20,670 nucleotides of DNA. Origin: a virus. The DNA lies in the IMG/VR virus record IMGVR_UViG_3300050821_015519, positions 1 through 20,670 of that record; one strand, 5' to 3'. Made by a program: the position numbers and the translations under genes. The notes under the pieces were generated by a model. It made no database searches and was not told the DNA's origin. It saw nothing but the letters and a program-made list of their open reading frames with translations. This document shows positions 1 through 6,669 of this stretch, piece after piece (the first letter of the stretch is position 1; each line of letters opens with the position of its first letter).

Positions 1-1
1 C

Positions 2-1093
2 GGGCGGCTGGAGCCGCTTGCCGCCCTGTATAACGGTCGGAAGAAAACTTTCGCCGAGGGCACCTACTACCTGCGGTACACCGAGAACGGGAAACAGCGG
101 TACGAGGCTGTGGGCACCGACCCCGCCATCGCCACGGCGAAGCGGATCGAGCGCAGCGGGTACTTGGACGCCCGCGCTGCGGGATTGCACGTCGTGGAGG
201 CTCCCCTGCCTCAAACGCACGGCGGCGGACTCGCCGAGACCATCGAGACCTACCTCGCCGAAATCCGGGCGAACAAGAAGAAGCGAACATGGCAGGCTTA
301 CGCAAACTCGCTGGCGTTCTTCGCACGCAGTTGCAAGAAGGTTCAAGTGCAGAGCATCGGGCGCACGGACATGCTGGAGTTCAAAACTTTCCTCAAGTCT
401 CAGCAGATGGGGAAGCGCAGCGTCTACAACAATTTTCTCAACGTCATGGTCTTTCTCAAGTGGGCGAAGGTGCAGACGGGCATCCTCAAGAACGACTGGC
501 CTCCGAAGCCGGAGCGGGAGCCGGAAGAATACTCGGATGCCGAGATCGAGAAGCTGCTCACGGCGGCGCTCGACGAGGAGCGCCTGATTCTGAATTGCTT
601 CTTGTGCTCAGGCGTCCGCAGCGGCGAACTGGCGCACTTGACCTACGGGGACATCGACTTCACTCATAGCGTGTGGACCATACGGGACAAGGAAGATTGG
701 GACACCAAGACCGAAGGCTCCAAGCGAAACGTCCCCGTCCCCGAATGGCTGACGAAGAAAATCGCCGACCGCATGTCCAACGGACGACGCAAGACTGACC
801 TCATCTTCTTCAACTCGAATGGCGGGCCAAACCTTCACTTGCTCCGCATCGTGAAGCGTGTCGCCAAGCGTGCGGGTCTGACGGACATCAGAGTGGACGA
901 TCACAAGTGGAGGAGCACCGCCATAAGCCGCTGGCTGCGTGCGGGAAACAGCGTGCAAGACGTAATGAGTTGGTGCGGTCATAAGAGTCTTTCCACCGTG
1001 CTTCGGTACGCAGCCAAGCTCAACCTCCAGAAGCCTGAGACCCGCGCCAAGGCGACTTCCGCTTTTGCAAAGTTCGATGGCGTCGGGGACTAG
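2..1093 (+). CDS. int: Tyrosine-type phage integrase (5'-truncated by window edge)
   Basis: Site-specific recombinase that would integrate and excise the phage genome through a covalent phosphotyrosine intermediate. The frame is open from base 2, so the true start lies to the left; the GTG at 110 is internal. An N-terminal arm-type DNA-binding region (TYYLRYTENGKQRYEAVG) leads into a SAM-like core-binding domain (around ETIETYLAEIRANKKKRTW). The catalytic domain follows, with Arg in CSGVRSGEL, a likely Lys in KTEGSKRNVP, the H-x-x-R box in DDHKWRSTAISRW, His in WCGHKS and the nucleophile Tyr in STVLRYA. All catalytic positions appear intact, so the enzyme should be active. It reads toward the accessory island. 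The H-x-x-R box has Trp where Leu or Ile is common. Confidence 0.95.
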   Translation, partial: GRLEPLAALYNGRKKTFAEGTYYLRYTENGKQRYEAVGTDPAIATAKRIERSGYLDARAAGLHVVEAPLPQTHGGGLAETIETYLAEIRANKKKRTWQAYANSLAFFARSCKKVQVQSIGRTDMLEFKTFLKSQQMGKRSVYNNFLNVMVFLKWAKVQTGILKNDWPPKPEREPEEYSDAEIEKLLTAALDEERLILNCFLCSGVRSGELAHLTYGDIDFTHSVWTIRDKEDWDTKTEGSKRNVPVPEWLTKKIADRMSNGRRKTDLIFFNSNGGPNLHLLRIVKRVAKRAGLTDIRVDDHKWRSTAISRWLRAGNSVQDVMSWCGHKSLSTVLRYAAKLNLQKPETRAKATSAFAKFDGVGD

Positions 1094-1308
1094 CATTAGA
1101 GTGCGCTCATGGCGAAGAAACAAAAACGAAGTCGCTCCGACCAAAATCTACTTCTCCTCCTGTACGACCGAGGAAGCCGGATCGTCAAAGCAGCCTGATT
1201 AACCGTGTAGCTTCTAAGCAGATCGTCAAAAATCGGGCAGCCGCCATATCTTTCGCTGATTTGGTTCTCAGTGGCAGTGCGCATCAGTCCAGAGTAGAAT
1301 CTGCTTCA

Positions 1309-1830
1309 ATGTCAGTTTTACCGCCTGAACCCAGTACGATCAAATCCATCCTCGAAATCTTGCTCAAGCCATTCACGCTGATCTTTAACCCAATAGCCGA
1401 ACGCATCGGCAACAGACTCAAACGTAAGCCAAAACTGTACTTCAACATTCATCCAGTCGGATCAGTTTGGTGCTATGCGTGGAGCGGCGCTAAACCGATG
1501 ATGCAAGTGCGTTTCGATGCCGACATAACGAACGATGGGAATGAAGGAGTAATGCTCTTAGATGGATACGTCAAAGGCACGAAGGCAAAAATACCACTCA
1601 TGCGGAAAATAACAATCCCGCCGACAACCACGATCACGGACAAAATAATTGCGGTGTTTGTTGAACCAATAGTTGGTGAGGGGGGTAAAGATTTCACAGG
1701 AAAGATCGTGTTCGTCGATCAGTTGAAGCGCAAACATTACACCGACAAGACCACGTTCACGTGGGTGGGAACGACTGATCCGCCGAAACCACCAATCCCC
1801 CCTGTGGTAAAATCAGGCGAGACGCCGTAG
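1309..1830 (+). CDS. Unrecognised protein: N-terminal hydrophobic helix plus predicted beta-rich domain
   Basis: About 173 aa, not recognised. Residues about 10-32 (IKSILEILLKPFTLIFNPI) form a hydrophobic or amphipathic helix that could lie on or in the membrane. The basic stretch NRLKRKPK follows. The rest alternates hydrophobic and polar residues as in a beta-sandwich (MQVRFDADITNDGNEG, FTGKIVFVDQLKRKHY) and ends in a Pro-rich tail (PPKPPIPPVV). I chose the ATG at 1309 over an upstream in-frame TTG at 1261, although no strong Shine-Dalgarno is visible. Base composition is noticeably less GC-rich than the integrase. The last ten bases, including the TAG stop, lie inside the following tRNA gene. 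Position beside integrase and defence genes suggests an accessory cargo gene; function unknown. Confidence 0.6.
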   Translation: MSVLPPEPSTIKSILEILLKPFTLIFNPIAERIGNRLKRKPKLYFNIHPVGSVWCYAWSGAKPMMQVRFDADITNDGNEGVMLLDGYVKGTKAKIPLMRKITIPPTTTITDKIIAVFVEPIVGEGGKDFTGKIVFVDQLKRKHYTDKTTFTWVGTTDPPKPPIPPVVKSGETP

Positions 1831-1896
1831 CTCAACGGATAGAGCGTCGGACTTCTAATCCGAATGTTGCGAGTTCAAGTCTCGCCGGGGTCGCCA
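1821..1896 (+). tRNA. tRNA-Arg, anticodon TCT, CCA encoded
   Basis: A complete 76-nt cloverleaf. Acceptor GACGCCG pairs with CGGGGTC (1886-1892), with one G-G mismatch at tRNA position 4-69. D stem is GCTC/GAGC, anticodon stem TCGGA/TCCGA with loop CTTCTAA (anticodon 1854-1856), variable loop 5 nt, and T stem GCGAG/CTCGC with loop TTCAAGT. Discriminator G is followed by encoded CCA. It decodes AGA/AGG, codons likely rare in this GC-rich sequence, and tRNA-Arg(TCT) is a commonly phage-borne isoacceptor. Integrase lies on one side and phage genes on the other, so it is probably cargo rather than a prophage boundary. No second copy of its 3' half is visible in the window. Confidence 0.92.
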
Positions 1897-1921
1897 TTTT
1901 TCACCAAGTAGTGACGAAGCC

Positions 1922-2326
1922 TTGGACAACCTGACTCCAAGCGAACGCAGTAAGCAAATGGGCTTGGTTCGGTCTAAGGACACGAAGCCCGAAATGTTGG
2001 TCAGGAGGCTTGTGCATCGGCTCGGCTACCGCTACAGCCTCCACCGAACCGACCTGCCGGGCAAGCCAGACTTGACGTTTCCTTCGCGAAGAAAACTGAT
2101 CTTTATCAACGGCTGTTTCTGGCATGGGCACAAATGCAAGCTGGGTCGCATGCCGAAGTCTCGCCTCGAATACTGGGGCGCGAAGATCAGAGGCAACCAC
2201 GAGCGTGACAAGCACAACCTCAGACGCTTGCGTGGCATGCGCTGGAGAGTTCTGGTGTTGTGGGAGTGCCAACTGCGGGAACCTGACTCAATCGCTCGCC
2301 GAATACGGAAGTTCTTGGAAGCCTGA
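1922..2326 (+). CDS. vsr: Very short patch repair endonuclease (Vsr)
   Basis: Nicks DNA 5' to the T of T:G mismatches formed when 5-methylcytosine deaminates, starting repair that restores the methyltransferase site. The 134-aa length is normal. The N-terminus carries the family hallmark MGLVRSKDTKPEM. The catalytic Asp is D50 in GKPDLTF, and His is H68 in the CFWHGHKC block. Zinc ligands C65, H70, C72 and C116 (LWECQ) are all present and match E. coli Vsr with an offset of one. The start is taken at TTG 1922, 25 nt after the tRNA, because homology begins immediately and no nearby ATG fits. It lies about 1.2 kb from a C5 methyltransferase on the same strand, its expected partner. Confidence 0.95.
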   Translation: MDNLTPSERSKQMGLVRSKDTKPEMLVRRLVHRLGYRYSLHRTDLPGKPDLTFPSRRKLIFINGCFWHGHKCKLGRMPKSRLEYWGAKIRGNHERDKHNLRRLRGMRWRVLVLWECQLREPDSIARRIRKFLEA

Positions 2327-2350
2327 TTCAGGTAGTGACTCAGTTTGATT

Positions 2351-2677
2351 TTATGTGCTAGCCGCAGTCGCCTTGGGGGTTGTTTGCCCGCCGATCACTT
2401 CAACGTGCTGAAGTTGGACTTGATCATCGTTGAACGTAAAGAAGATTCGTAGATCGGGCATCTTTCCGTAGCCGCGAGTCTTAATCAAAGACAGCCGCGT
2501 ACCCTCTATAACTGGACACTCCTCCGGCTTATAGCACAGAGCGTGGGTCAACCCTGCCATTACCTCATCCAGTCTTTGATAAGGAATCTTCAAAGCCTGA
2601 AAGGCAGTAGTGAACCTTTCGGTTTCAACAATCTCCCTGATGTGATTATGCGACGGAGTGTTGCTCAACCAAGTCAA
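2351..2677 (-). CDS. RelE/ParE-like toxin of a Panacea-type toxin-antitoxin pair
   Basis: Small basic protein of about 108 aa resembling RelE/HigB-superfamily toxins. The core strand region KTRGYGKMPDLRIFFTFNDD followed by VQLQHVEVI matches the conserved Arg-containing beta-strand of that fold. Many such toxins cleave mRNA on the ribosome, and some ParE types target gyrase; the sequence alone does not decide which. It is the distal gene of a minus-strand pair and its start region overlaps the antitoxin end by 32 nt, which implies translational coupling. The start is uncertain. TTG at 2677 gives the longest form and TTG at 2668 is also possible; no ATG exists near the N-terminus. Toxin-second order is usual for Panacea pairs. 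Confidence 0.8.
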   Translation of the reverse strand: MTWLSNTPSHNHIREIVETERFTTAFQALKIPYQRLDEVMAGLTHALCYKPEECPVIEGTRLSLIKTRGYGKMPDLRIFFTFNDDQVQLQHVEVIGGQTTPKATAAST

Positions 2678-3215
2678 GCTCCCTGGCGACGGCCCTACCG
2701 CGCTCTATGTCGGCGGGAGTTGGCTCTTCATGTGACAGGAAAACTGTTTCATATGGGATGGTTTGTCCTAGACTGGGGGTCATCTTCCAGCACATCCAAT
2801 CGTGGGTGAGTTCAGACACGTCTTTTCCATCGGTGCCTTTAACGGCATCAATGACGGCGTCCACAAGGGAGATTTCGGCGGCGGTAAATCCCTTCAAGTT
2901 TGGCTCGCGCAAATTGACTGGCCGTCTCCACTTTCGCAGGGGAAGATTTTGCAGCCCCAAAGACTTTTCCTTTTCCATCTGCTCTTTGAGTTCCCGAATG
3001 TGCCTAGGAGCAGGACCGTATTCCATTTTGATGTACTCCGTGCCGGTGATAGGCTCACCCGATAAGGCGTACATCAGGAAATCAGAAAAAAACAAAACTT
3101 TGCTTAGCTTTAAGGAGTCGAACGATTGATCGTTGGCACACTTCTGGCTAACATACAAAATCAGTTCCTTAAACTGATCGGTCTTTTCTTCAAACTTTCG
3201 CAGTGCGGCGCTCAT
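2646..3215 (-). CDS. Panacea-domain (DUF4065/SocA-like) antitoxin
   Basis: Protein of 189 aa with the Panacea domain signature: KLSKVLFFSDFLMYALSG (residues about 36-53), then a Gly-Pro block MEYGPAPRHIREL (about 64-76), and conserved acidic/Trp helices (LTHDWMCWKM) further on. In PanAT systems this domain neutralises diverse unrelated toxins encoded beside it. The start is ATG 3215, preceded by GGAAG about 9 nt upstream; the longer frame reaching 3311 has no better start. The downstream RelE-like gene overlaps its 3' end. A plausible promoter and palindromic operator lie at 3271-3315. The pair runs opposite to the flanking Vsr and methyltransferase genes, like a self-contained insertion in the restriction-modification island. 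Confidence 0.87.
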   Translation of the reverse strand: MSAALRKFEEKTDQFKELILYVSQKCANDQSFDSLKLSKVLFFSDFLMYALSGEPITGTEYIKMEYGPAPRHIRELKEQMEKEKSLGLQNLPLRKWRRPVNLREPNLKGFTAAEISLVDAVIDAVKGTDGKDVSELTHDWMCWKMTPSLGQTIPYETVFLSHEEPTPADIERGRAVARELDLVEQHSVA

Positions 3216-3270
3216 AGTAGTTACTTCCGTTCCAAGAATGCCCAAAAACAGGATCGCAGGGGCAGGGGAA

Positions 3271-3315
3271 CCCATACACCGTATTTCTGGCCGCGTCAAG
3301 GGTAAATACACCCTT
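3271..3315 (-). promoter_or_regulatory. Candidate promoter and palindromic operator of the toxin-antitoxin pair
   Basis: On the minus strand TTGACG (3294-3299) and TATGGG (3271-3276) are separated by 17 nt, a sigma70-like arrangement with a weak -10. Overlapping the -35 end is an inverted repeat, AAGGGT (3298-3303) and ACCCTT (3310-3315), with a 6-nt spacer. A dyad here suits autoregulation, which is usual for toxin-antitoxin operons. This is inference from sequence only. Confidence 0.4.
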
Positions 3316-3443
3316 CCCGCACATTAAGTGTACAACGGATTAACCTGCAATACCAAGCGCTGTTTTTGGCAGCGTTGCGCTATCCACTAATCCCACAATT
3401 TCGTCGATACTTGATTCCAGTCTCATTTCTCTTTCGCTATTTG

Positions 3444-3477
3444 TTCTCCACAGGGTTTTGTGGGATACTTTTCCACA
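3444..3477. promoter_or_regulatory. Cluster of three DnaA-box-like 9-mers upstream of the methyltransferase
   Basis: TTCTCCACA (3444-3452), TATCCCACA on the minus strand (3459-3467) and TTTTCCACA (3469-3477) lie within 34 bp. Each resembles the DnaA box TTATCCACA. The first two form an imperfect dyad, CCACA...TGTGG. The surrounding 3312-3533 stretch is gene-free and AT-richer. The cluster could bind DnaA or act as an operator for the methyltransferase gene that begins 57 nt downstream. Confidence 0.3.
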
Positions 3478-3533
3478 GTTCGGCACCGATTCACGTTGCG
3501 CATGCGAGCGAGGACGTGTAGAAAGAATCTACG

Positions 3534-4532
3534 ATGGCGACGGCTCTGCGCTCGATAGCGCGTCCAATCCAAAGCGTTCTCCCACTTGGCATCGACCTGC
3601 CGTCCAAACCAGCGGAAAAGGAGCACACGCTTGTCTCAATGTTCTCCGGCTGCGGCGGCATGGATTTTGGGTTCCTCGGCGGCTTCAGGGTCTTCAGTCG
3701 CTTCTACCGCCGCCTTCCATTCCGCATCGTCTGGGCGAACGAGCACAATCCCGCAGCTTGCAGGACGTACCGCCGCAACATCGGAACAGACATCATTTGT
3801 GATGACGTGTGGGATGTAATTGACTCGATGCCTGAACAGGCCGACGTGCTGATCGGAGGCTTTCCTTGTCAGGACGTGTCCGTGAACGGCAAGCGCGTCG
3901 GCGTGAACGGGAAGCGCACCGGGCTTTACAAGGCGATGCTGGAGGGGATTCGCAAGACGCGCCCCAAAGTTTTCGTCGCTGAGAATGTGAAGGGGCTGCT
4001 GATGAAGCACCACCATCGGTTGATTCATCAGGTTGTCGAGGATTTCGAGTCGCTGGGATACAAGGTGTCGTACCAGCTTTACCTCGCCTCTCGGTACGGC
4101 GTTCCCCAGACGCGGGAGCGCGTATTCATCGTGGGAACATCCTCGAAGACCAAACCCTTCGTTCACCCGCCCGCGCTGAAACGGGAGCCGCTCACCGCCA
4201 AGGAAGCAATCTCCGACCTTGAGCGCCTGTGGGAATGTCCGGCGATGAACCACGTCTGGAGCCGGGCGAACAAAAGCCCGGAGCAAGGAGATCGCAGGCT
4301 CAAACCCGACCGCCCGGCGTACACCGTTCGAGCCGAGTGCCACGGCAACATCCAGTACCACTATCGGCTCCCGCGCCGCATCTCCATGCGCGAAGCAGCC
4401 CGCTTCCAGTCGTTTCCAGACACGTTCATTTTCGAGGCGAAGCTGAGGGAAACAGAGAGGCAAGTCGGGAACGCAGTTCCCCCGGTGCTCGCTTGGCACG
4501 TGGCGAAGGCTGTCTGCGCCTGTCTGGAGTAG
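3534..4532 (+). CDS. DNA (cytosine-5-)-methyltransferase
   Basis: Transfers a methyl group from S-adenosylmethionine to C5 of cytosine in a specific DNA site. At 332 aa it contains the ordered family motifs: motif I SMFSGCGGMDFGF (SAM binding, around residues 35-47), motif IV GGFPCQDVS with catalytic C112, motif VI ENVKGLL with E150, motif VIII YGVPQTRERVFIVG, motif IX around MREAARFQSFPDTF, and motif X QVGNAVPPVLAWHVAKAV. All catalytic residues are present. The variable target-recognition region between motifs VIII and IX is short, so the site cannot be predicted. The ATG at 3534 is the natural start. It ends 3 nt from the convergent restriction enzyme gene and is probably its protective partner; the upstream Vsr would repair its deamination products. 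Confidence 0.96.
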   Translation: MATALRSIARPIQSVLPLGIDLPSKPAEKEHTLVSMFSGCGGMDFGFLGGFRVFSRFYRRLPFRIVWANEHNPAACRTYRRNIGTDIICDDVWDVIDSMPEQADVLIGGFPCQDVSVNGKRVGVNGKRTGLYKAMLEGIRKTRPKVFVAENVKGLLMKHHHRLIHQVVEDFESLGYKVSYQLYLASRYGVPQTRERVFIVGTSSKTKPFVHPPALKREPLTAKEAISDLERLWECPAMNHVWSRANKSPEQGDRRLKPDRPAYTVRAECHGNIQYHYRLPRRISMREAARFQSFPDTFIFEAKLRETERQVGNAVPPVLAWHVAKAVCACLE

Positions 4533-4535
4533 CTG

Positions 4536-5537
4536 TCAATCGCGGAAGAGTTCCTTCGACGGAACCCACCCTTGGGCGAGCTTGTCGGCGCGTGCAAGCC
4601 ATTCCTTGACACGCTTCGCAGGCGGAACCGAGACGCCCCAGTATTCCACGAACAGCGCATCCTCCAGCCGCTTCGCCGCGAGCTTCATTTCCGACTCGAT
4701 GTCCTGAAGGGCGCGGAGGATGTAGTTCCCGCCGCGAGTCTGGTCTGCCCGCATCGCCACGCTTCCCGCAGAGAACAAGTCCCTCGCCTGCGAGCACAGG
4801 ACGCCGTGGTACGTGAGTAAGTAGACGGCCGCATCGTCGTACTTGTTCTTCGACCGCGAGGGCTTCACTACCTGCGGACAAAGCAGAGCGGCTTCGGCAC
4901 GCAGCTTCCGCTTTTCCGCCTGCGGGAGCTTCATGTACAGCCTCACCTGAAGCGGCAGCGAATGTTCCTGATCCTTGGTCGGCTTGGCTTCCAACCACCA
5001 CAGATGCTCGCCCTCCTTCAGGCGACCGAGAGCATACTTTCGGATCAAGTCCATTTTCCCCTGCTCAGAAAGCTCTCGGAACTTCTCGTATGTGATGCCG
5101 AACTTCTTGAACAGAGGCTTCTTCGTGCCGATCTCAACCTCGAACCGGGGCACATGGGACGTTCTGACGTGCATCACAACATCTTCGTAATGTCCCCACT
5201 TGACGGCTGGAGTCCCGCCCATCTTCCCAAAGAGGATGTAGATATGCTTTACATTTGCGTCCCGCCTGCCCTCGAACACGCTGTTCGCGACGCTGCGCCA
5301 AGAGTTCTTCGAGTTGACCTTCACCTCGATTCCGAACTCTCCCACCACTATGTCTGGGAAGACTTGGGGGATCGCAGCATCGACCTCGATACCTTTCTGC
5401 TTTGCCAGTTCGCGTAGGAGCAGCCTCGCCCTGTCCTCGAAGGCGCTTGGCACCCGAAGGGCGGGATCGTCGCGCACCTGCCGCGTGAGCTTGGTCGCGA
5501 CAGCGTCCAGCAATTCCTCGAAGTCCTTTTCCGTCAT
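4536..5537 (-). CDS. Probable type II restriction endonuclease, PD-(D/E)XK fold
   Basis: Likely cuts DNA lacking the partner methylation. From ATG 5537 it is 333 aa. Residues 61-73 give a textbook nuclease signature: PD (61-62) in QVFPDIVVGEFG and EVK (71-73) in IEVKVNSKNSW, where the acidic residues would bind Mg2+ and Lys assists catalysis. A helical N-terminus precedes it (MTEKDFEELLDAVATKL), and a long C-terminal half of unknown function (KEGEHLWWLEAKP, EYWGVSVPPAKRVKEWL) may recognise DNA. A longer TTG start at 5567 is possible; a GGAGG lies 18 nt upstream of the ATG, too far to decide. It converges on the methyltransferase with only a 3-nt gap, the strongest contextual support. I do not recognise the specificity family. 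Confidence 0.82.
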   Translation of the reverse strand: MTEKDFEELLDAVATKLTRQVRDDPALRVPSAFEDRARLLLRELAKQKGIEVDAAIPQVFPDIVVGEFGIEVKVNSKNSWRSVANSVFEGRRDANVKHIYILFGKMGGTPAVKWGHYEDVVMHVRTSHVPRFEVEIGTKKPLFKKFGITYEKFRELSEQGKMDLIRKYALGRLKEGEHLWWLEAKPTKDQEHSLPLQVRLYMKLPQAEKRKLRAEAALLCPQVVKPSRSKNKYDDAAVYLLTYHGVLCSQARDLFSAGSVAMRADQTRGGNYILRALQDIESEMKLAAKRLEDALFVEYWGVSVPPAKRVKEWLARADKLAQGWVPSKELFRD

Positions 5538-5648
5538 TCGTCGGACAGGATAGGCCCTCCGGGCCAAAAAGGCCAGTTGAGGCGAGCGCGAAGCCCGTCA
5601 GGAAGTATTGGATAAGGATGGCGAGAACCGCTGCGAGTAGGTCGGGCA

Positions 5649-5846
5649 TCACGTCTTCTTCACCGACTCGGCGATGGCACGAAGATACCCGGTTTGCTCA
5701 GCCAGTTCGAGATTGGTCTTGTCCTGCTTGCGCCCCTGCTCCTCGACTGCGCTACTGTTTGGGACAGCGGAACAGGTATTTGATGAACGCCAGAGTCCCG
5801 AAGGCGTAGAACGCCGTCTGGATCAATGCGGCAAAGACCGAGACAT
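5649..5846 (-). pseudogene. Broken small membrane-protein gene (two compensating frame shifts)
   Basis: A GGAGG Shine-Dalgarno sits 9 nt before ATG 5846, but that frame stops after seven codons. In the neighbouring frame the sequence encodes a convincing membrane helix (VSVFAALIQTAFYAFGTLAF, then IKYLF) that ends at TAG 5752-5754. Back in the ATG frame a hydrophilic tail follows (SAVEEQGRKQDKTNLELAEQ, then TGYLRAIAESVKKT) and stops at 5649-5651. Joined, these would form a TM-plus-coiled-coil protein of about 65 aa. CCC and AAA runs mark the second switch point. Its stop overlaps a second hydrophobic ORF start (ATG 5649, MPDLLAAVLAILIQYFLTGF) that runs into the restriction gene in another frame. 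It could be a decayed gene or a sequencing artefact. Confidence 0.35.
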
Positions 5847-5926
5847 ACTGGCAACCCTCCGCCTAGCTTAAAACCTAAAACGACTTTGTCTAACCATTTT
5901 TTCTAAGCCCATTGCAGACACGAGCG

Positions 5927-5983
5927 CGATTCGCCGCTATCCCACCCGCCTCAAGCGGAGAGGGGGCGGAGTAACGCGAATCG
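5927..5983. repeat. Inverted repeat in the leader of the regulatory gene pair
   Basis: CGATTCGC (5927-5934) and GCGAATCG (5976-5983) are perfect 8-bp inverted copies separated by 41 bp that include a local CCGC/GCGG hairpin. They lie within the roughly 175-bp gene-free leader upstream of the HTH gene at 6024 and could be paired binding sites for that regulator. No promoter hexamers with good spacing were found. Confidence 0.3.
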
Positions 5984-6000
5984 AAAACTCCGACTATCGA

Positions 6001-6023
6001 GACCTTATATAGAGGTCATATCC
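6001..6023 (+). promoter_or_regulatory. Hairpin overlapping the ribosome binding site of the HTH gene
   Basis: GACCT (6001-6005) and AGGTC (6013-6017) are inverted copies around the AT-only core TATATA. The Shine-Dalgarno AGAGGT (6011-6016) of the gene starting at 6024 lies in the right arm. The arm could hide the site in mRNA, or the dyad could be a protein operator overlapping a TATATA -10-like element. Confidence 0.35.
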
Positions 6024-6290
6024 ATGACAAAACGAGAAATGTGGCAGGCGGTCAAGGAACTGCGGGCGAAGCCCGCGCCGGACACCCATGCGCGGGTCGC
6101 CGCGATCAAGGACGAGTTCGAGCGAGCCGTCGCGAACTACATCGTCGCCAATCCTACGATCAGATTGCCAGAGATCGGACGCCTATTCGGGATCGCCAAA
6201 ACCCAAGTCGGCGCAATCGTAACGAAATTCAACGTCCACCGTCACCGTGGAGCAGGCAGTCCCGCGTACGGCATCCGGGGGACAAAATGA
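6024..6290 (+). CDS. Small helix-turn-helix DNA-binding protein
   Basis: An 88-aa basic protein. The C-terminal half has a helix-turn-helix of the homeodomain-like/resolvase type: IRLPEIGRLFGIAKTQVGAI (residues about 46-65), with the turn at FGIA and a recognition helix KTQVGAIVTKF. The N-terminal half is helical (TKREMWQAVKELRAK, then HARVAAIKDEFERAVANYIV). A good Shine-Dalgarno AGAGGT precedes ATG 6024. Its stop overlaps the next gene start (ATGA), so the two are co-translated. As the first gene after the accessory island it is a likely early phage regulator. Whether it activates or represses cannot be told, and it does not resemble CI or Cro in length or layout. Confidence 0.7.
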   Translation: MTKREMWQAVKELRAKPAPDTHARVAAIKDEFERAVANYIVANPTIRLPEIGRLFGIAKTQVGAIVTKFNVHRHRGAGSPAYGIRGTK

Positions 6291-6613
6291 GAACGACAGG
6301 AAATCCGAGCCAGCCGATTTGTCCGAGCACCTACGGTCCTGCCTACGACCACGAGAAGGACGGCGCTCGGCTCACCGGGCAATTGAAGGACATCGCCGAC
6401 TTGATGGAGCAGGCGAACGCACAGGACGCTTGGCTGACGCTCAGCGAGATCGAGCAGCGGACGGGATACCCGCAGAGTTCAATCTCGGCACAGCTTCGCC
6501 ATCTCCGCAAGCGTGAGTTCGGAAGCCATTCGGTGTTGAAGCGCCGCCGCGAGAACCGTGAGGGCGCGACCCGTGGGACGTGGGAGTACAGGGTGTGTAG
6601 GCGCTGCGGATGA
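6287..6613 (+). CDS. Winged helix-turn-helix phage protein
   Basis: A 108-aa protein starting at ATG 6287, which overlaps the preceding stop (ATGA). Residues about 51-75 form a winged HTH (LTLSEIEQRTGYPQSSISAQ, then LRHLRK) and the segment GTWEYRV forms the beta wing. This arrangement recurs in small phage proteins that look like MarR- or Rrf2-type DNA-binding modules without an effector domain. The tail RVCRRCG has two cysteines. The longer frame from 6041 overlaps the preceding gene and is not the true start. Regulation of the early region is the likely role, perhaps together with the coupled HTH protein; the target is unknown. Confidence 0.7.
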   Translation: MRTTGNPSQPICPSTYGPAYDHEKDGARLTGQLKDIADLMEQANAQDAWLTLSEIEQRTGYPQSSISAQLRHLRKREFGSHSVLKRRRENREGATRGTWEYRVCRRCG

Positions 6614-6669
6614 CGGGTGGGCCGGAGCTTTGCGCGGGTTCGACTTCGGAGAGGGGCCAGCTAAAGATG

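Noticed and set aside
608-1144. 178-aa minus-strand ORF opposite the integrase
   Set aside because: Antisense to a gene with intact catalytic residues; no family features.
1109-1198. 29-aa ORF (MAKKQKRSRSDQNLLLLLYD...) after the integrase
   Set aside because: Very short, no clear Shine-Dalgarno and no coupling to a neighbour, so I left it out of the features.
1821-1896. tRNA-Arg as the left prophage attachment site
   Set aside because: Integrase and phage-type genes lie on both sides, and no second copy of the tRNA 3' end is seen in the window.
3636-4499. 287-aa minus-strand ORF opposite the methyltransferase
   Set aside because: Antisense shadow; all methyltransferase motifs lie on the plus strand.
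5660-5871. ORFs of 63-65 aa in three frames over the small membrane gene
   Set aside because: None has protein-like composition. The split frame with the TM helix explains the region better.
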